Positions 16,160 through 24,684 of a stretch of DNA of 64,000 bases are shown here, piece after piece (within the stretch, counting starts at the first letter, position 1; each line of letters opens with the position of its first letter). Source of the DNA: Deltaproteobacteria bacterium (GTDB lineage Bacteria > Myxococcota > XYA12-FULL-58-9); NCBI GenBank assembly GCA_016218825.1, contig JACRCV010000064.1, positions 62,001 to 126,000 on the forward strand, in the 5' to 3' direction. Both the position numbers and the translations under genes were made by a program. The notes beneath the pieces are model-generated. The model made no database searches and had not been told where the DNA came from. It saw nothing but the letters and a program-made list of their open reading frames with translations.

Positions 16160-18091
16160 CTACTGCGCTTGCTCGTATTGCTTGAGGAGCTGCTCGACCT
16201 GCGGCGCGTCGGCGGCGGTCGGGCAGGTCTTCAAGTACTGTTTGTAGTAGCGGTAGGCCTTCGGGCCGTTGCCGGACTTGGCGTAGCTGATGCCGAGGGC
16301 GCGGTAGCACAGACAGAACTTGGGGTCGGCGCGGGTGCAGCGGTTGAAGAGGTCGATCGCCTTCTGGTAGTTGCCGCCGGTGAGCGCCTTGGTGCCTTCG
16401 GTGTAGATCGGCTTCGGGTCTTCGCCGGTCGCGCCGCCGCCGTTGGCCTCCGGGGGCTTGATCGCCGGCGTCGTGCCGCCGCCCGGCGACAGGCCACCCT
16501 TGGCCTTCTCCTTGGCCTTGCCACGAGCCTTGGTGATCGTGTGGCTCTGGGCCTCGGCGCGGGCCTTCGTGATCGCCGCCTGCAGCCGCGCGACGTCGGC
16601 GCGCCCGGGCTCGAGCGCGCCGATCTCGGCGGTGAGCTGCTCCGCGGTCTCGACCTCGCCGTTCGCGACCGCGCGGTCGGCGTCGGTGACCTTCTCGGTG
16701 ACCAGCGCGCCTTTCACCTGCGGCATGAGCAGCGCCGCCTGCGGCGCGAACACGCTCTTATCCGGGATCTCCTGCAGCCGGCTCCAGGCCAACGACCAGT
16801 TGTTGCTGTTGATCGCCGCCACCGCGGCGTCGTAGGCCTGCTGGGCCTCGGCCTCGGCGTCGGCGCGGCTGACGGTCTCCTGCGCCGGCGCGTTCTCGGG
16901 CTCCATCGCCAGCGCCGCCCGGGCCAGGGTCGCGGCCTGTTGGAAGTTGCGTTGCACCATCGCGGCGTTGGCGCGCGCCACGAGCTTCTCGACCTCGGAG
17001 GTCGGCGCCGGGACCGGCCCGATCGGCGGCGTCGGGCCGGGCGGGGCCTTGGCCTGGTCGTCACCGCCGGTGGCGAGCAGCCACACGATCATCACCAAGA
17101 TGGCCACTGCGAGCGCGCCGATGGCGATGACCAGGAGCTGGTTGGAGCGGAACAGATCGACGAGCGAGGTCTCGCGCCTAGCGCCGCCGGCACCAGGGGT
17201 GGCGGCGCCACCGCTGTCGCGCCCGCCTTTCTGGATCGCGGCCGCCTCTTCCGGGGTGAAGGCGTAGTCCTCGCCGGGAGGGACGAAGCGGAACTTCACG
17301 TGCCCGAACTCGATCAGGTCACCGCGCTTCAGGTCGACCTGGGCGTACTCCTCGCCGTTGACCAGCGTGCCGTTGGCGCTCTTCAGGTCGATGACCTTGT
17401 AGCTCTTGCCCATCACCACGATCTTCGCGTGGTGCCGCGACACCGAGCGGTGGTCGATGGCGATGTCGTTGTCGGGGGTCCGGCCGATCACCATCTCGGT
17501 CTTGCCGATCTCGAAGTCGCGCCCGGCGTACTGCGTGCTGACACAGGCGATCTTCGCCTTCTGGCCGGCGATGATCGCCTTGTTGTCGCGGCGCGCCGCC
17601 TCGACGTCCTCGAGGTGCGAGGTGCGGATGATCGCGGTGGGCTCGGGCCGCGGCTCGGGGTTCTCTTCGGACGCCGGCTTGGCGGGCGACGCGGGCGCAC
17701 CGCCGGTCACGCGGATGTCGGGTTGGGTGGCCTCGGCGTCGGGGGCGTTGGTGCGCTGCGTGGTCTCGTTGGTGCGGCTCGGCAAGCCTTCGCCGCGCAG
17801 CTCGAGCTGGAAGTCGCCGATGCGCAGCACGTCGCCGTCGCGCACCTCGCGCCGGCCTTTGACGCGGTCACCGTTGATGTAGACGCCGTTGTAGGAGTCG
17901 AGATCTTCGGCGACGACGTTGCTGGCCTCCTTGAACAGCCGCGCGTGACGCCGCGAGACGTTGCGCTCGTTCAGGCGAATGGTGTTGCCGTCCAACCGGC
18001 CGATGCTCACCTCGCCGAGGTCGACCGGGACGACGCTGCGCCGGCCTTCGTCGTCCTCGATGATGAGCTTGAAGCTGCTCGTCTCAGTCAC
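16160..18091 (-). CDS. Double-FHA membrane protein with periplasmic TPR domain
   Basis: The protein has 643 residues from GTG 18091 (GAGG eight bases upstream); the frame runs further up to 18211 but without a good ribosome site. Two FHA phospho-threonine-binding domains are seen: residues about 4-95 (VSIGRLDGNTIRLNERNVSR, then RRHARL and NGVYING) and about 160-265 (MVIGRTPDNDIAIDHRSVSR, then HHAKI and NGTLVNG). A single membrane helix at about 316-340 (LLVIAIGALAVAILVMIVWL) follows. The rest is helical/TPR with a Lys-rich linker. The FHA part is presumably cytoplasmic and reads Ser/Thr kinase signals. No Ser/Thr kinase gene is in the window. xseA follows directly. Confidence 0.88.
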   Translation of the reverse strand: MTETSSFKLIIEDDEGRRSVVPVDLGEVSIGRLDGNTIRLNERNVSRRHARLFKEASNVVAEDLDSYNGVYINGDRVKGRREVRDGDVLRIGDFQLELRGEGLPSRTNETTQRTNAPDAEATQPDIRVTGGAPASPAKPASEENPEPRPEPTAIIRTSHLEDVEAARRDNKAIIAGQKAKIACVSTQYAGRDFEIGKTEMVIGRTPDNDIAIDHRSVSRHHAKIVVMGKSYKVIDLKSANGTLVNGEEYAQVDLKRGDLIEFGHVKFRFVPPGEDYAFTPEEAAAIQKGGRDSGGAATPGAGGARRETSLVDLFRSNQLLVIAIGALAVAILVMIVWLLATGGDDQAKAPPGPTPPIGPVPAPTSEVEKLVARANAAMVQRNFQQAATLARAALAMEPENAPAQETVSRADAEAEAQQAYDAAVAAINSNNWSLAWSRLQEIPDKSVFAPQAALLMPQVKGALVTEKVTDADRAVANGEVETAEQLTAEIGALEPGRADVARLQAAITKARAEAQSHTITKARGKAKEKAKGGLSPGGGTTPAIKPPEANGGGATGEDPKPIYTEGTKALTGGNYQKAIDLFNRCTRADPKFCLCYRALGISYAKSGNGPKAYRYYKQYLKTCPTAADAPQVEQLLKQYEQAQ

Positions 18092-18246
18092 GCTGCAGAC
18101 CTCACCGGCATCCTGGCCCTCTCGTTGGCCTCCCAACGCTACCATAGGCCCGACGGCGGCCTCAACTGACGCCGCCGGCCGAGGCGGCGATTCAGCGCTC
18201 GCCGCTGCCATTTACAGCTGCCGCCGCCCTCGGATAGAAGCCTGCC

Positions 18247-19365
18247 ATGGCGCTGGAGCGGCTAGAAGACCTGGGCTTGACCGAGAATGAGCGCCGCCTG
18301 GTGTCGCTGCATGGTTTTGATTTCGCTACTTTTCTCCGCCTCAAACACCAGCTGTCGAGCGGCCACTTCCCACCGGAACAAAACGTCTGCCAGCACACGC
18401 TGACGGCGCCCAAAGCGTCGGACTTCGTGCCGCTCGCGGCCGCCGGCAGCGAACGCGCCGCCGAGCTCGAGGCACTCGGCAACGACGCACTGCGCCACGG
18501 CAAGGTCGCGGTCGTGGTGTTGAACGGCGGCATGGCGACCCGCTTCGGCGGCCGGGTCAAAGGCGTCGTCGAGGTGGTCGACGGCAAGAGCTTCATCGCG
18601 CTGCGGCTGTTCGACGTCGCGCACCTGCCGGGCGTCCCGGTCTTCCTGATGAACTCGTTCGCGACCGAGGACGAGACCCGGCATCATCTCACCGCCAACG
18701 CCTGGTGGGGCCTGGACCCGGCGCGCGTGGCGCTGCTCACCCAACGCATCTCGGTGCGCTTGACCCCGAAGGGCGACGTCTACCGCGACAAGCACGGCGG
18801 CGTCGGCTTCTATGCCCCGGGCCACGGCGACGTGTTCGAGGTCCTCGCCGGCGCCCCGGCGTTTCACCGCTTCCGCGACCGCGGCGGCCACCTGGTGATG
18901 GTGAGCAACGTCGACAACCTCGGCGCGACGCTCGCCCCCCGGGTCGTCGGCGCCCACATCGACTCCGGCAAGGCGGTGACCGTCGAGGTCGCGCCGCGCC
19001 TCGCGGGTGACAAAGGGGGCGCGCCGGTGCGGGTCGACGGCCACCTCGAGGTCCTCGAGGGCTTCCGCTTCCCGCCGACCTTCGGCCTCGACCAGATCCC
19101 GGTCTTCAACACCAACACGATGTGGGTCGACGTCGCCGCGATCAAGCCCGACTACCCGTTCACCTGGTTCCGCGCCGACAAGGACGTCGACGGTCAAGCC
19201 GTGGTACAATTCGAGCGGCTCATGGGCGAAGTCACGACCTACGTCGACGCCAGCTACCTCGCGGTGCCGCGGGACGGCCCCGAGGGCCGTTTCCTGCCGG
19301 TCAAGACGCCCCAGGACCTCATCGCCATGCAACCCGTCGTGCGCGAGCGCTTCGCGCACCGCTAG
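18247..19365 (+). CDS. UTP--glucose-1-phosphate uridylyltransferase family protein
   Basis: The 372-residue protein matches the UDPGP family (UGP2/UDP-sugar pyrophosphorylase type), which makes UDP-glucose or UDP-N-acetylhexosamine from UTP and the sugar 1-phosphate. The nucleotide loop is VVVLNGGMATRFGGRVKGVV (family L.GG.GTR.G...K), followed by PGHGDVFEVL, VSNVDNLGATL and PVFNTNTMWVD with the metal-binding Asp in NVDN. The protein is shorter than eukaryotic UGPs and lacks the C-terminal beta-helix. Exact substrate cannot be told. No ribosome site precedes ATG 18247; TTTACA at 18211 and GATAGA at 18233 form a weak promoter that would give a nearly leaderless message. A small exported-protein gene follows 13 bases after the stop. 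Confidence 0.85.
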   Translation: MALERLEDLGLTENERRLVSLHGFDFATFLRLKHQLSSGHFPPEQNVCQHTLTAPKASDFVPLAAAGSERAAELEALGNDALRHGKVAVVVLNGGMATRFGGRVKGVVEVVDGKSFIALRLFDVAHLPGVPVFLMNSFATEDETRHHLTANAWWGLDPARVALLTQRISVRLTPKGDVYRDKHGGVGFYAPGHGDVFEVLAGAPAFHRFRDRGGHLVMVSNVDNLGATLAPRVVGAHIDSGKAVTVEVAPRLAGDKGGAPVRVDGHLEVLEGFRFPPTFGLDQIPVFNTNTMWVDVAAIKPDYPFTWFRADKDVDGQAVVQFERLMGEVTTYVDASYLAVPRDGPEGRFLPVKTPQDLIAMQPVVRERFAHR

Positions 19366-19378
19366 TCAGGAGCTCTCC

Positions 19379-19813
19379 ATGCGTCTCTGGTTGCCCTCGT
19401 TCTTGGTGTTCGTCAGCGTCGGTCTGAGCTGCTTCGCGCACGCCGAAGACGACAAGCAGCCCGCCGACAAGCCCTACGTCATCACCCCGGCCGCGCAGCC
19501 GTCGCCGATCGGCGTCGGCAAGCCTTGCGAGTACCAGCTGACCATCGCCCCGAAGGCGCCGTGGGCCCTGAAGACGTCGACGCCGCTCAAGGTCGCGCTC
19601 AGGCCCAGCGACGGCCTCAAGCTCGCGAAGGCGACGCTGTCGGCGGCCGACGTCGTCGATCCCAAGCCCGAGGCCAAGACCCTGCGCACCGACTGCGAGG
19701 TCGTGAAGGGCGGCACCCAGGCGGTCAGCGCCGACCTCAGCTTCTTCTTGTGCACCGATCAGATCTGCCAGCGCTACATCGACAAGGCCAACCTGCAGAT
19801 GCAGGTGCCGTGA
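19379..19813 (+). CDS. Small exported protein with a CTDQIC motif, DsbD-N-like
   Basis: The 144-residue protein starts at ATG 19379 with AGGAG six bases upstream. A signal peptide (LWLPSFLVFVSVGLSCFAHA) is cleaved near residue 22. The mature part is mostly beta strands (YQLTIAPKAPWALKTSTPLK) and ends with SFFLCTDQICQRYIDKANL. The CTDxxC motif near the end of a small immunoglobulin-like domain resembles the N-terminal domain of DsbD-type thiol-disulfide proteins, in which two Cys exchange disulfides; the spacing here, C-T-D-Q-I-C, fits. Redox function is a guess. It is probably co-transcribed with the uridylyltransferase-family gene. Confidence 0.7.
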   Translation: MRLWLPSFLVFVSVGLSCFAHAEDDKQPADKPYVITPAAQPSPIGVGKPCEYQLTIAPKAPWALKTSTPLKVALRPSDGLKLAKATLSAADVVDPKPEAKTLRTDCEVVKGGTQAVSADLSFFLCTDQICQRYIDKANLQMQVP

Positions 19814-19816
19814 GCG

Positions 19817-19838
19817 TCGCGACACCGTCTGGTCGCGA
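19817..19838. terminator. Hairpin in the convergent gap after the small exported protein gene
   Basis: TCGCGAC at 19817-19823 pairs perfectly with GTCGCGA at 19832-19838 around an eight-base loop. It lies in the 32-base gap between two convergent genes (stops at 19813 and 19846), where a bidirectional terminator would be expected. There is no T-run on either side. Confidence 0.4.
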
Positions 19839-19845
19839 AAGCGGT

Positions 19846-21453
19846 CTAGCCGCGCTCGAGCGCGGCGGTGTCGATCTTGAACTCTTCGATGCGGCGGTGA
19901 ATCGTCGAGCGTGACACCCCGAGCGCCGCCGCCGCCTCGGTGCGATTGCCGCGGTGCCGGCGCAGCTCGGCGACGATCGCCTCGCGCTCGATCTCCGCGA
20001 GCGTCTTCTGACTGGTGGCGCTCTGGGTCTGGACCCGGGTCGCGAGCGTGCTCGGCGTGAAGGTGATCAGATCGGCGTCGATGCGCTCTCCCTGCCGCAA
20101 CAGCACCGCCCGCTGCACCACGTTGCGGAGCTCGCGGACGTTCCCCGGCCAGGCGTGCGCCGTGAGCCGCTCGACCGCCGCCGCCGTCAGCTCCAAGGTC
20201 GCCGCCGCCGGCGCGAAGCCGGTGACGAAGTGGCGCGCCAACACCTCGACGTCGTCGGGGCGCTCCCTCAAGGTCGGGAGCTCGAGGCTCAAGACGTGCA
20301 GCCGGTGGAAGAGGTCTTCACGGAACCGGCCGGCGCCGACCTCGACCGCCAGATCGCGATTGGTGGCGGCGATGACGCGCACCGACACCGCGAACGGCGC
20401 GCTCGACCCCACCCGGCGGACCTCGCCGGTCTCCAGCACCCGCAACAGCTGCGGCTGCAGCGCCAGCGGCAGCTCGCCGACCTCGTCCAAGAACAGGGTG
20501 CCGCGATGCGCGGCCTCGAAGGCCCCGACCTTCTTCTGCGCCGCGCCGGTGAACGCGCCCTTCTCGTGCCCGAAGAGCTCCGACTCGACGACGCCGGCGC
20601 TCAGCGAGCCGCAGTTGATGGCGACGAAGGGCCCGGCGGCGCGCGGGCTCTGCTCGTGCAGCACCCGGGTCACGACCTCCTTGCCGGTCCCGGTCTCGCC
20701 GAGCACCAACACCGGGGCGTCGCTTTGCGCCAACCGCGGCAGCACCGCCCGCACCCGGGCGATCGCCGCAGACACCCCGACCAGCCGCGCTGCGATCGGG
20801 TCCGGGCCGAGCGCCTGAGCGTCGGCCACCTCGATCCCGATCGTCGTCTTCCCCAGACGGATGGCCGTGCCCGCACGCACCTCGGCCTCGCGGATCTTCT
20901 GCTCGCCGATGAAGACGCCGTTGCGGCTGCCGAGATCGCGGACCATGCAGCGGCCGTGCTCGAGTGTGATGCGCGCGTGAAAGGACGACACGAAGGGATC
21001 CGCGATGACGACGTCGTTCTTGGCGTCGCCGCCGAGGGTCACCCCCGAGGCCGAGATCTGCCAATGCCGCCCCGGATGACTGGCGGGCGCCACGAGCCGC
21101 AGCGTCGCCGCCGGCGCCGCCCCGACCTCGAGCGTCAGGGTCCGGTTGCCGGAGGCCGGCTCGCCCTGGAACACGATGCGGGCGCTCACCGGCCCGAGGC
21201 GCAAACAGTCACCGGCCGCGAGCTGCAACGAATCGCTGCGCCGCTGCCCGTTGACCTCGGTGCCCGCGGCGCTGCGGTTCGTGAGGTGGAGCGCCGCGCC
21301 CTCTCGCCACAACAGACACTGCACCGGGGCGACGCCGTCGACGGGGACCGAGAGATCACACTCGGGGTTGGCGCCCACCAGCAGCTCCCGGCCTTCGATC
21401 GACCGCCACAGCATCGGCCGGTCGGCGACCGTGAGCTCGAGCCCGATGCGCAT
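19846..21453 (-). CDS. Sigma-54-dependent transcriptional activator with N-terminal FHA domains
   Basis: The 535-residue protein has an N-terminal FHA-like domain (1-100; degenerate: LLVGANPECDLSVP), a clear FHA domain (about 125-215: SFHARITLEHGRCMVRDLGS, then RNGVFIG), an AAA+ domain and a Fis-type helix-turn-helix (ALGVSRSTIHRRIEEF). The AAA+ domain has Walker A GETGTGKE, the sigma-54 contact loop GAFTGA, Walker B TLFLDEVGEL and Arg fingers in RVIAATNRDL...FREDLFHRL. It should use ATP to open sigma-54 promoters when its FHA domain binds a phosphoprotein, in place of a receiver domain. It lies ten bases beyond the gspN stop on the same strand, so it may belong to or control the T2SS operon. 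Confidence 0.93.
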   Translation of the reverse strand: MRIGLELTVADRPMLWRSIEGRELLVGANPECDLSVPVDGVAPVQCLLWREGAALHLTNRSAAGTEVNGQRRSDSLQLAAGDCLRLGPVSARIVFQGEPASGNRTLTLEVGAAPAATLRLVAPASHPGRHWQISASGVTLGGDAKNDVVIADPFVSSFHARITLEHGRCMVRDLGSRNGVFIGEQKIREAEVRAGTAIRLGKTTIGIEVADAQALGPDPIAARLVGVSAAIARVRAVLPRLAQSDAPVLVLGETGTGKEVVTRVLHEQSPRAAGPFVAINCGSLSAGVVESELFGHEKGAFTGAAQKKVGAFEAAHRGTLFLDEVGELPLALQPQLLRVLETGEVRRVGSSAPFAVSVRVIAATNRDLAVEVGAGRFREDLFHRLHVLSLELPTLRERPDDVEVLARHFVTGFAPAAATLELTAAAVERLTAHAWPGNVRELRNVVQRAVLLRQGERIDADLITFTPSTLATRVQTQSATSQKTLAEIEREAIVAELRRHRGNRTEAAAALGVSRSTIHRRIEEFKIDTAALERG

Positions 21454-21463
21454 GGGCGCTAGA

Positions 21464-22438
21464 CTAGGGCTTTGTGCCGCTTCGACACAAGCCGGCCTGG
21501 CGCCGCACGCTCGCGAACGTGCCCCCGAGCTTGAGGTGCAGGTAGCCCTCGGGGTCCTTCTTCAGCTGCACCGCGGCGAGCTGCAGCGCCGTGCTCACCT
21601 TGGGGTTCTTCGTCAGATAGGCCTCGTCGGTCACCTTGAACTTGAGGCAAGCGTCGAGGGTGCTCGCAAAGACCGCGGCGCGCAGGCTCGATGACCCCGA
21701 CAGGTCGACGGCGACCTGACCGCCCTTCTGCTTGAAGGCCGCCACCCGCAGCCGCCCCTTCTTCATGTCGAGCGCCAGGTCGAGCTGGCCGAAGTCCAAC
21801 CCCTCGGGGATGGTGAAACCGGCCACCGTCCCCGGACCGAAGCTGGCCTTGGAGATGGTCAAAGACGCCTCGCCGTCGGCCTGGTCGGGAATCAGCCCGC
21901 GCTTGCCGGGCTCGGGGCCCTTGGCCCGCTTGTCGCCGCCGAACCCGATCTTGGCCCGCACCGAACCGTCGAGCGTGCCTTGAATCGGCAGGCCGGTGAG
22001 CTTGGCGATGATGGCCGGCGCCGCGAAGTCGACCTCGTCCGCTTCGAGCGCGATGTCGAAGCCGTCGTCGCTCTTCGACAGCTGCGCCTCGAGAGTGCCG
22101 TCGCCCAGGTCGACGCCGGCGTTGACCGACAACGAGAACCACAGCAACGGCAACAGCCGCAGCCGCAACCCGTCGACCTCGAGCTCCAGCGGCGGGCCGC
22201 TGTCGGAGTTGCTGCGGATCTTCACGTGCCGCGCCGCGATCCCCGAGAAGCGATACAGCGACACGTCGGTGAACATCACGTTCACCGAGCCCCCGGTCGC
22301 CTTCTGGATCTCGGTCGCCACCCGCTGTCCGACCGCTTGCGCCGGGAAGGTGAAGTAGAAGAAGAACACCAGCGACGCCATCCCGAAGAGGACGTAGCCC
22401 GCAAGGCGCACCCAGCGTTTCTGCAAGAAGGCGCGCAT
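21464..22438 (-). CDS. gspN: Type II secretion system protein GspN
   Basis: The 324-residue protein has one N-terminal membrane helix (residues 10-32: LAGYVLFGMASLVFFFYFTF) and a long periplasmic region of mostly beta strands, matching GspN of delta-proteobacterial type, an AsmA-like protein in T2SS operons. Segments VNVMFTDVSLYRFSGIAARH and LEVDGLRLRLLPLLWFSLSV are typical of these lipid-transfer-like folds. GspN is an accessory inner-membrane component, not essential in all systems. Its ATG shares one base with the gspM stop (TGATG). The assignment rests on position at the operon end and fold pattern. Confidence 0.85.
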   Translation of the reverse strand: MRAFLQKRWVRLAGYVLFGMASLVFFFYFTFPAQAVGQRVATEIQKATGGSVNVMFTDVSLYRFSGIAARHVKIRSNSDSGPPLELEVDGLRLRLLPLLWFSLSVNAGVDLGDGTLEAQLSKSDDGFDIALEADEVDFAAPAIIAKLTGLPIQGTLDGSVRAKIGFGGDKRAKGPEPGKRGLIPDQADGEASLTISKASFGPGTVAGFTIPEGLDFGQLDLALDMKKGRLRVAAFKQKGGQVAVDLSGSSSLRAAVFASTLDACLKFKVTDEAYLTKNPKVSTALQLAAVQLKKDPEGYLHLKLGGTFASVRRQAGLCRSGTKP

Positions 22439-23010
22439 CAGGAGGCCTTGAGCTTGAAGGTGGTCACCGTCATCTCCACGTCGACGGTATCCTTCTTATA
22501 AGGCTTGCTGAGCTTCAAGCGCCGCACCACCACCACCCCGGGCCCCTTCTCGATGCGACTCAGGAAGTCCTGCAAGCGGTCCGCCGACAGGTTCGAGGCT
22601 TTGAGATCGACCCGCGACTCGATGATGCCGTCGGGGCTCGGCTCGCCGTCCTCGGGCTTCAGCTGGCCGATCTCCACCCCCGCCTGGCGCGCCACGTCCT
22701 CGACCAGCGACACCAGACGGACGTTGGAGCGCCCGAGCTCCTTCAGCCGCGCCTCGCGCTCCGTGGTGCGGGTCTTGTACTCGCCCTGCAGCTGCAGCAC
22801 CTGCGTCAGCTGGTCGGTCTTCACCGTCACCCGATGCTCGGCGCGGTCGATGGCGCTCGACACCCCGAGGCTCAGACCGACGAGGATGATGATCACCACG
22901 CCGCTCGCAGCGGCGATCACCATCAGCTGCTCCTGCTGCGTCAGCCGCCCGAACGCCGCTTGCACCGGCTCCAGGCGCGATCGCAGACTGCTCAAGCTGA
23001 ATGAGGCCAT
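22438..23010 (-). CDS. gspM: Type II secretion system protein GspM
   Basis: The 190-residue protein has a short cytoplasmic N-terminus, one membrane helix at about 28-50 (LMVIAAASGVVIIILVGLSL) and a periplasmic ferredoxin-like domain preceded by a coiled coil. That is the layout of GspM/PilO proteins, which pair with GspL in the inner-membrane platform. The gene lies between gspL (three-base gap) and gspN (one-base overlap), the standard position. The signature LTQQEQLMV before the helix (R...R...ER.L..) is typical. Confidence 0.9.
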   Translation of the reverse strand: MASFSLSSLRSRLEPVQAAFGRLTQQEQLMVIAAASGVVIIILVGLSLGVSSAIDRAEHRVTVKTDQLTQVLQLQGEYKTRTTEREARLKELGRSNVRLVSLVEDVARQAGVEIGQLKPEDGEPSPDGIIESRVDLKASNLSADRLQDFLSRIEKGPGVVVVRRLKLSKPYKKDTVDVEMTVTTFKLKAS

Positions 23011-23013
23011 GGC

Positions 23014-24681
23014 TTACGGCTCCTCGCTGGCGCCCGGAGACTCCGGCGGTGGGGCCTCCGGGGGTGTGCCGGGCGCGCCCGGGTTCAGGGCGTTGTCGGC
23101 GGCGACGACCGGGTTGACGCCGGCCGGGCACGCCACCTTGGCCGAGAAGCTGAACTCGACCCGGTTGGTGTTGCGGGTCTTGCGCTGCTTCGAGGCCTCG
23201 GCGTCCTGGATGCAGGGGTGCTTCTTCAGGCTGACCACGATCTGCTCGGTGGCCTCGAAGGTCGCGGCCTCGCCCTTGCCGGTGATCCGATCCGGATCAT
23301 CGAGCCGCCCGGTCACCCGAAACTCGAGGTCGTCGAACGACACGTCGGTGTCCTTGCCGATCATCTTCGACATCGCCTCGTAGAGATCGGTCGCCGAGTA
23401 CGGCGGCAAGTTCACGCCCTCACCGGTGCCCGACGAGTGCTTCAGGGTCGCGAGCGCCGCCATCGGGTCGCAGATCTCGCGGCCGACGATCTTCTGCGTC
23501 ACCTTGCAGAAGCCTTGATCGATCTGGGCCTCCTCGGCGGAGATCAACGTATAGCGCGCGATCGAGCCGACGATCGCCAGCACGAACACCGCCGCCAGCC
23601 CGGCGCCGATGCGCAACATCTCGCTGCGATACACCTGGATGTCGCCCCTGTACGCCAGCTCGCCGCGCCGCAGGTTCAGCGGCACCCCTTGGCCGCGCCG
23701 CAAGAGCGCCAACCCCAACGCCAAGGCGTTGGCATACTCGGGCGCCAGCGCCCCGACCTTGACGCTCAGGCCCTTGGCGGCGACCGCGAGGTCGATGAGC
23801 TCGACCGCGATCCCGAGGCGCTGCGCCAACAGCTCCTTGAGACCGGGCAGCCGCGACAGCCCGCCGGTGATGAAGAGCTTCTTCGGCTGGTGCTCGGCCG
23901 GCAACGCCTTCAAGGTCGCGGTGAGCTGGCGCAAGAGCGGCGCCAACCCCTCTACGATGCACGCCGAGGCCTCGCGGACGTCATCGCCGGCGGCCGCCCC
24001 GTCGGCGAGCACCTGACCCTCGCGCTCCTTGGCCGCGCGCGCCTCGTCGAGGTCGAGGTTGTAGCGCTTGGCGAGCACCCGATCGATGCTGAGACTCCCG
24101 GCGCGGATCGTGCGGGCGACGACGAGCTTGTCGTTGATGACGCTGACGTGCGCCTGACTCTCGCCCAAGACCGCGACCGCGAAGGGCTCGGGCTGCGGCT
24201 CGGTGACGAGCTCGCCGAGCACCGCGGCCGGGAAGGTCATCACCCGGGGCTCGAGGCCGACCGCGGCGCACTGTTGGATCTGCGCCGCCAGCCCTTCTTT
24301 GGGGGTCACCGCCGCCAGCACCTGGGTGACGTTGCCGGCGCGCTTCGCGACGCTCGAGGTCAGGGCGACCGCGTCCAGGGCGTAGGGGATCTGACTCTCG
24401 AGCTCGAAGCTCAACGCCGAGTCGACCTTGCGCACGTCGTCGAAGGGGAAGGTCAAGAGGCGCGTCGACACCGCGGCCGGATCGGCGCTGACGATCACCG
24501 AGTCGATCTGCGACGGCAACAGCGCCCGGATCTTGGGCCACAAGGTCGCCGGGGTGTCGACCCCGGCCTCGATGCCGACGGTGTGCGCCGCGACGATCTC
24601 GGTGCTGCGAAACGTGGCCTCGAAGAGCAGCACCCGGACCCGCTTCGGGCTCACGTCTATGGCGACGAGCTGTTGGGCCAT
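23014..24681 (-). CDS. gspL: Type II secretion system protein GspL (PilM/PilN-like)
   Basis: The 555-residue protein has an N-terminal actin-like (PilM) fold: LVAIDVSPKRVRVLLFEATF, SALSFELESQIPYALD and LFITGGLSRLPGLKELLAQR. A single membrane helix lies at about 360-380 (IGAGLAAVFVLAIVGSIARY), followed by a periplasmic PilN-like domain (VSFDDLEFRVTGRL) and a Pro-rich tail. GspL anchors the ATPase GspE to the inner-membrane platform. At 555 residues it is longer than classical GspL (about 400), with an insertion before the PilN domain and about 30 extra Pro/Glu residues at the end. It sits in the operon between gspK and gspM. Confidence 0.9.
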   Translation of the reverse strand: MAQQLVAIDVSPKRVRVLLFEATFRSTEIVAAHTVGIEAGVDTPATLWPKIRALLPSQIDSVIVSADPAAVSTRLLTFPFDDVRKVDSALSFELESQIPYALDAVALTSSVAKRAGNVTQVLAAVTPKEGLAAQIQQCAAVGLEPRVMTFPAAVLGELVTEPQPEPFAVAVLGESQAHVSVINDKLVVARTIRAGSLSIDRVLAKRYNLDLDEARAAKEREGQVLADGAAAGDDVREASACIVEGLAPLLRQLTATLKALPAEHQPKKLFITGGLSRLPGLKELLAQRLGIAVELIDLAVAAKGLSVKVGALAPEYANALALGLALLRRGQGVPLNLRRGELAYRGDIQVYRSEMLRIGAGLAAVFVLAIVGSIARYTLISAEEAQIDQGFCKVTQKIVGREICDPMAALATLKHSSGTGEGVNLPPYSATDLYEAMSKMIGKDTDVSFDDLEFRVTGRLDDPDRITGKGEAATFEATEQIVVSLKKHPCIQDAEASKQRKTRNTNRVEFSFSAKVACPAGVNPVVAADNALNPGAPGTPPEAPPPESPGASEEP

Positions 24682-24684
24682 CGG

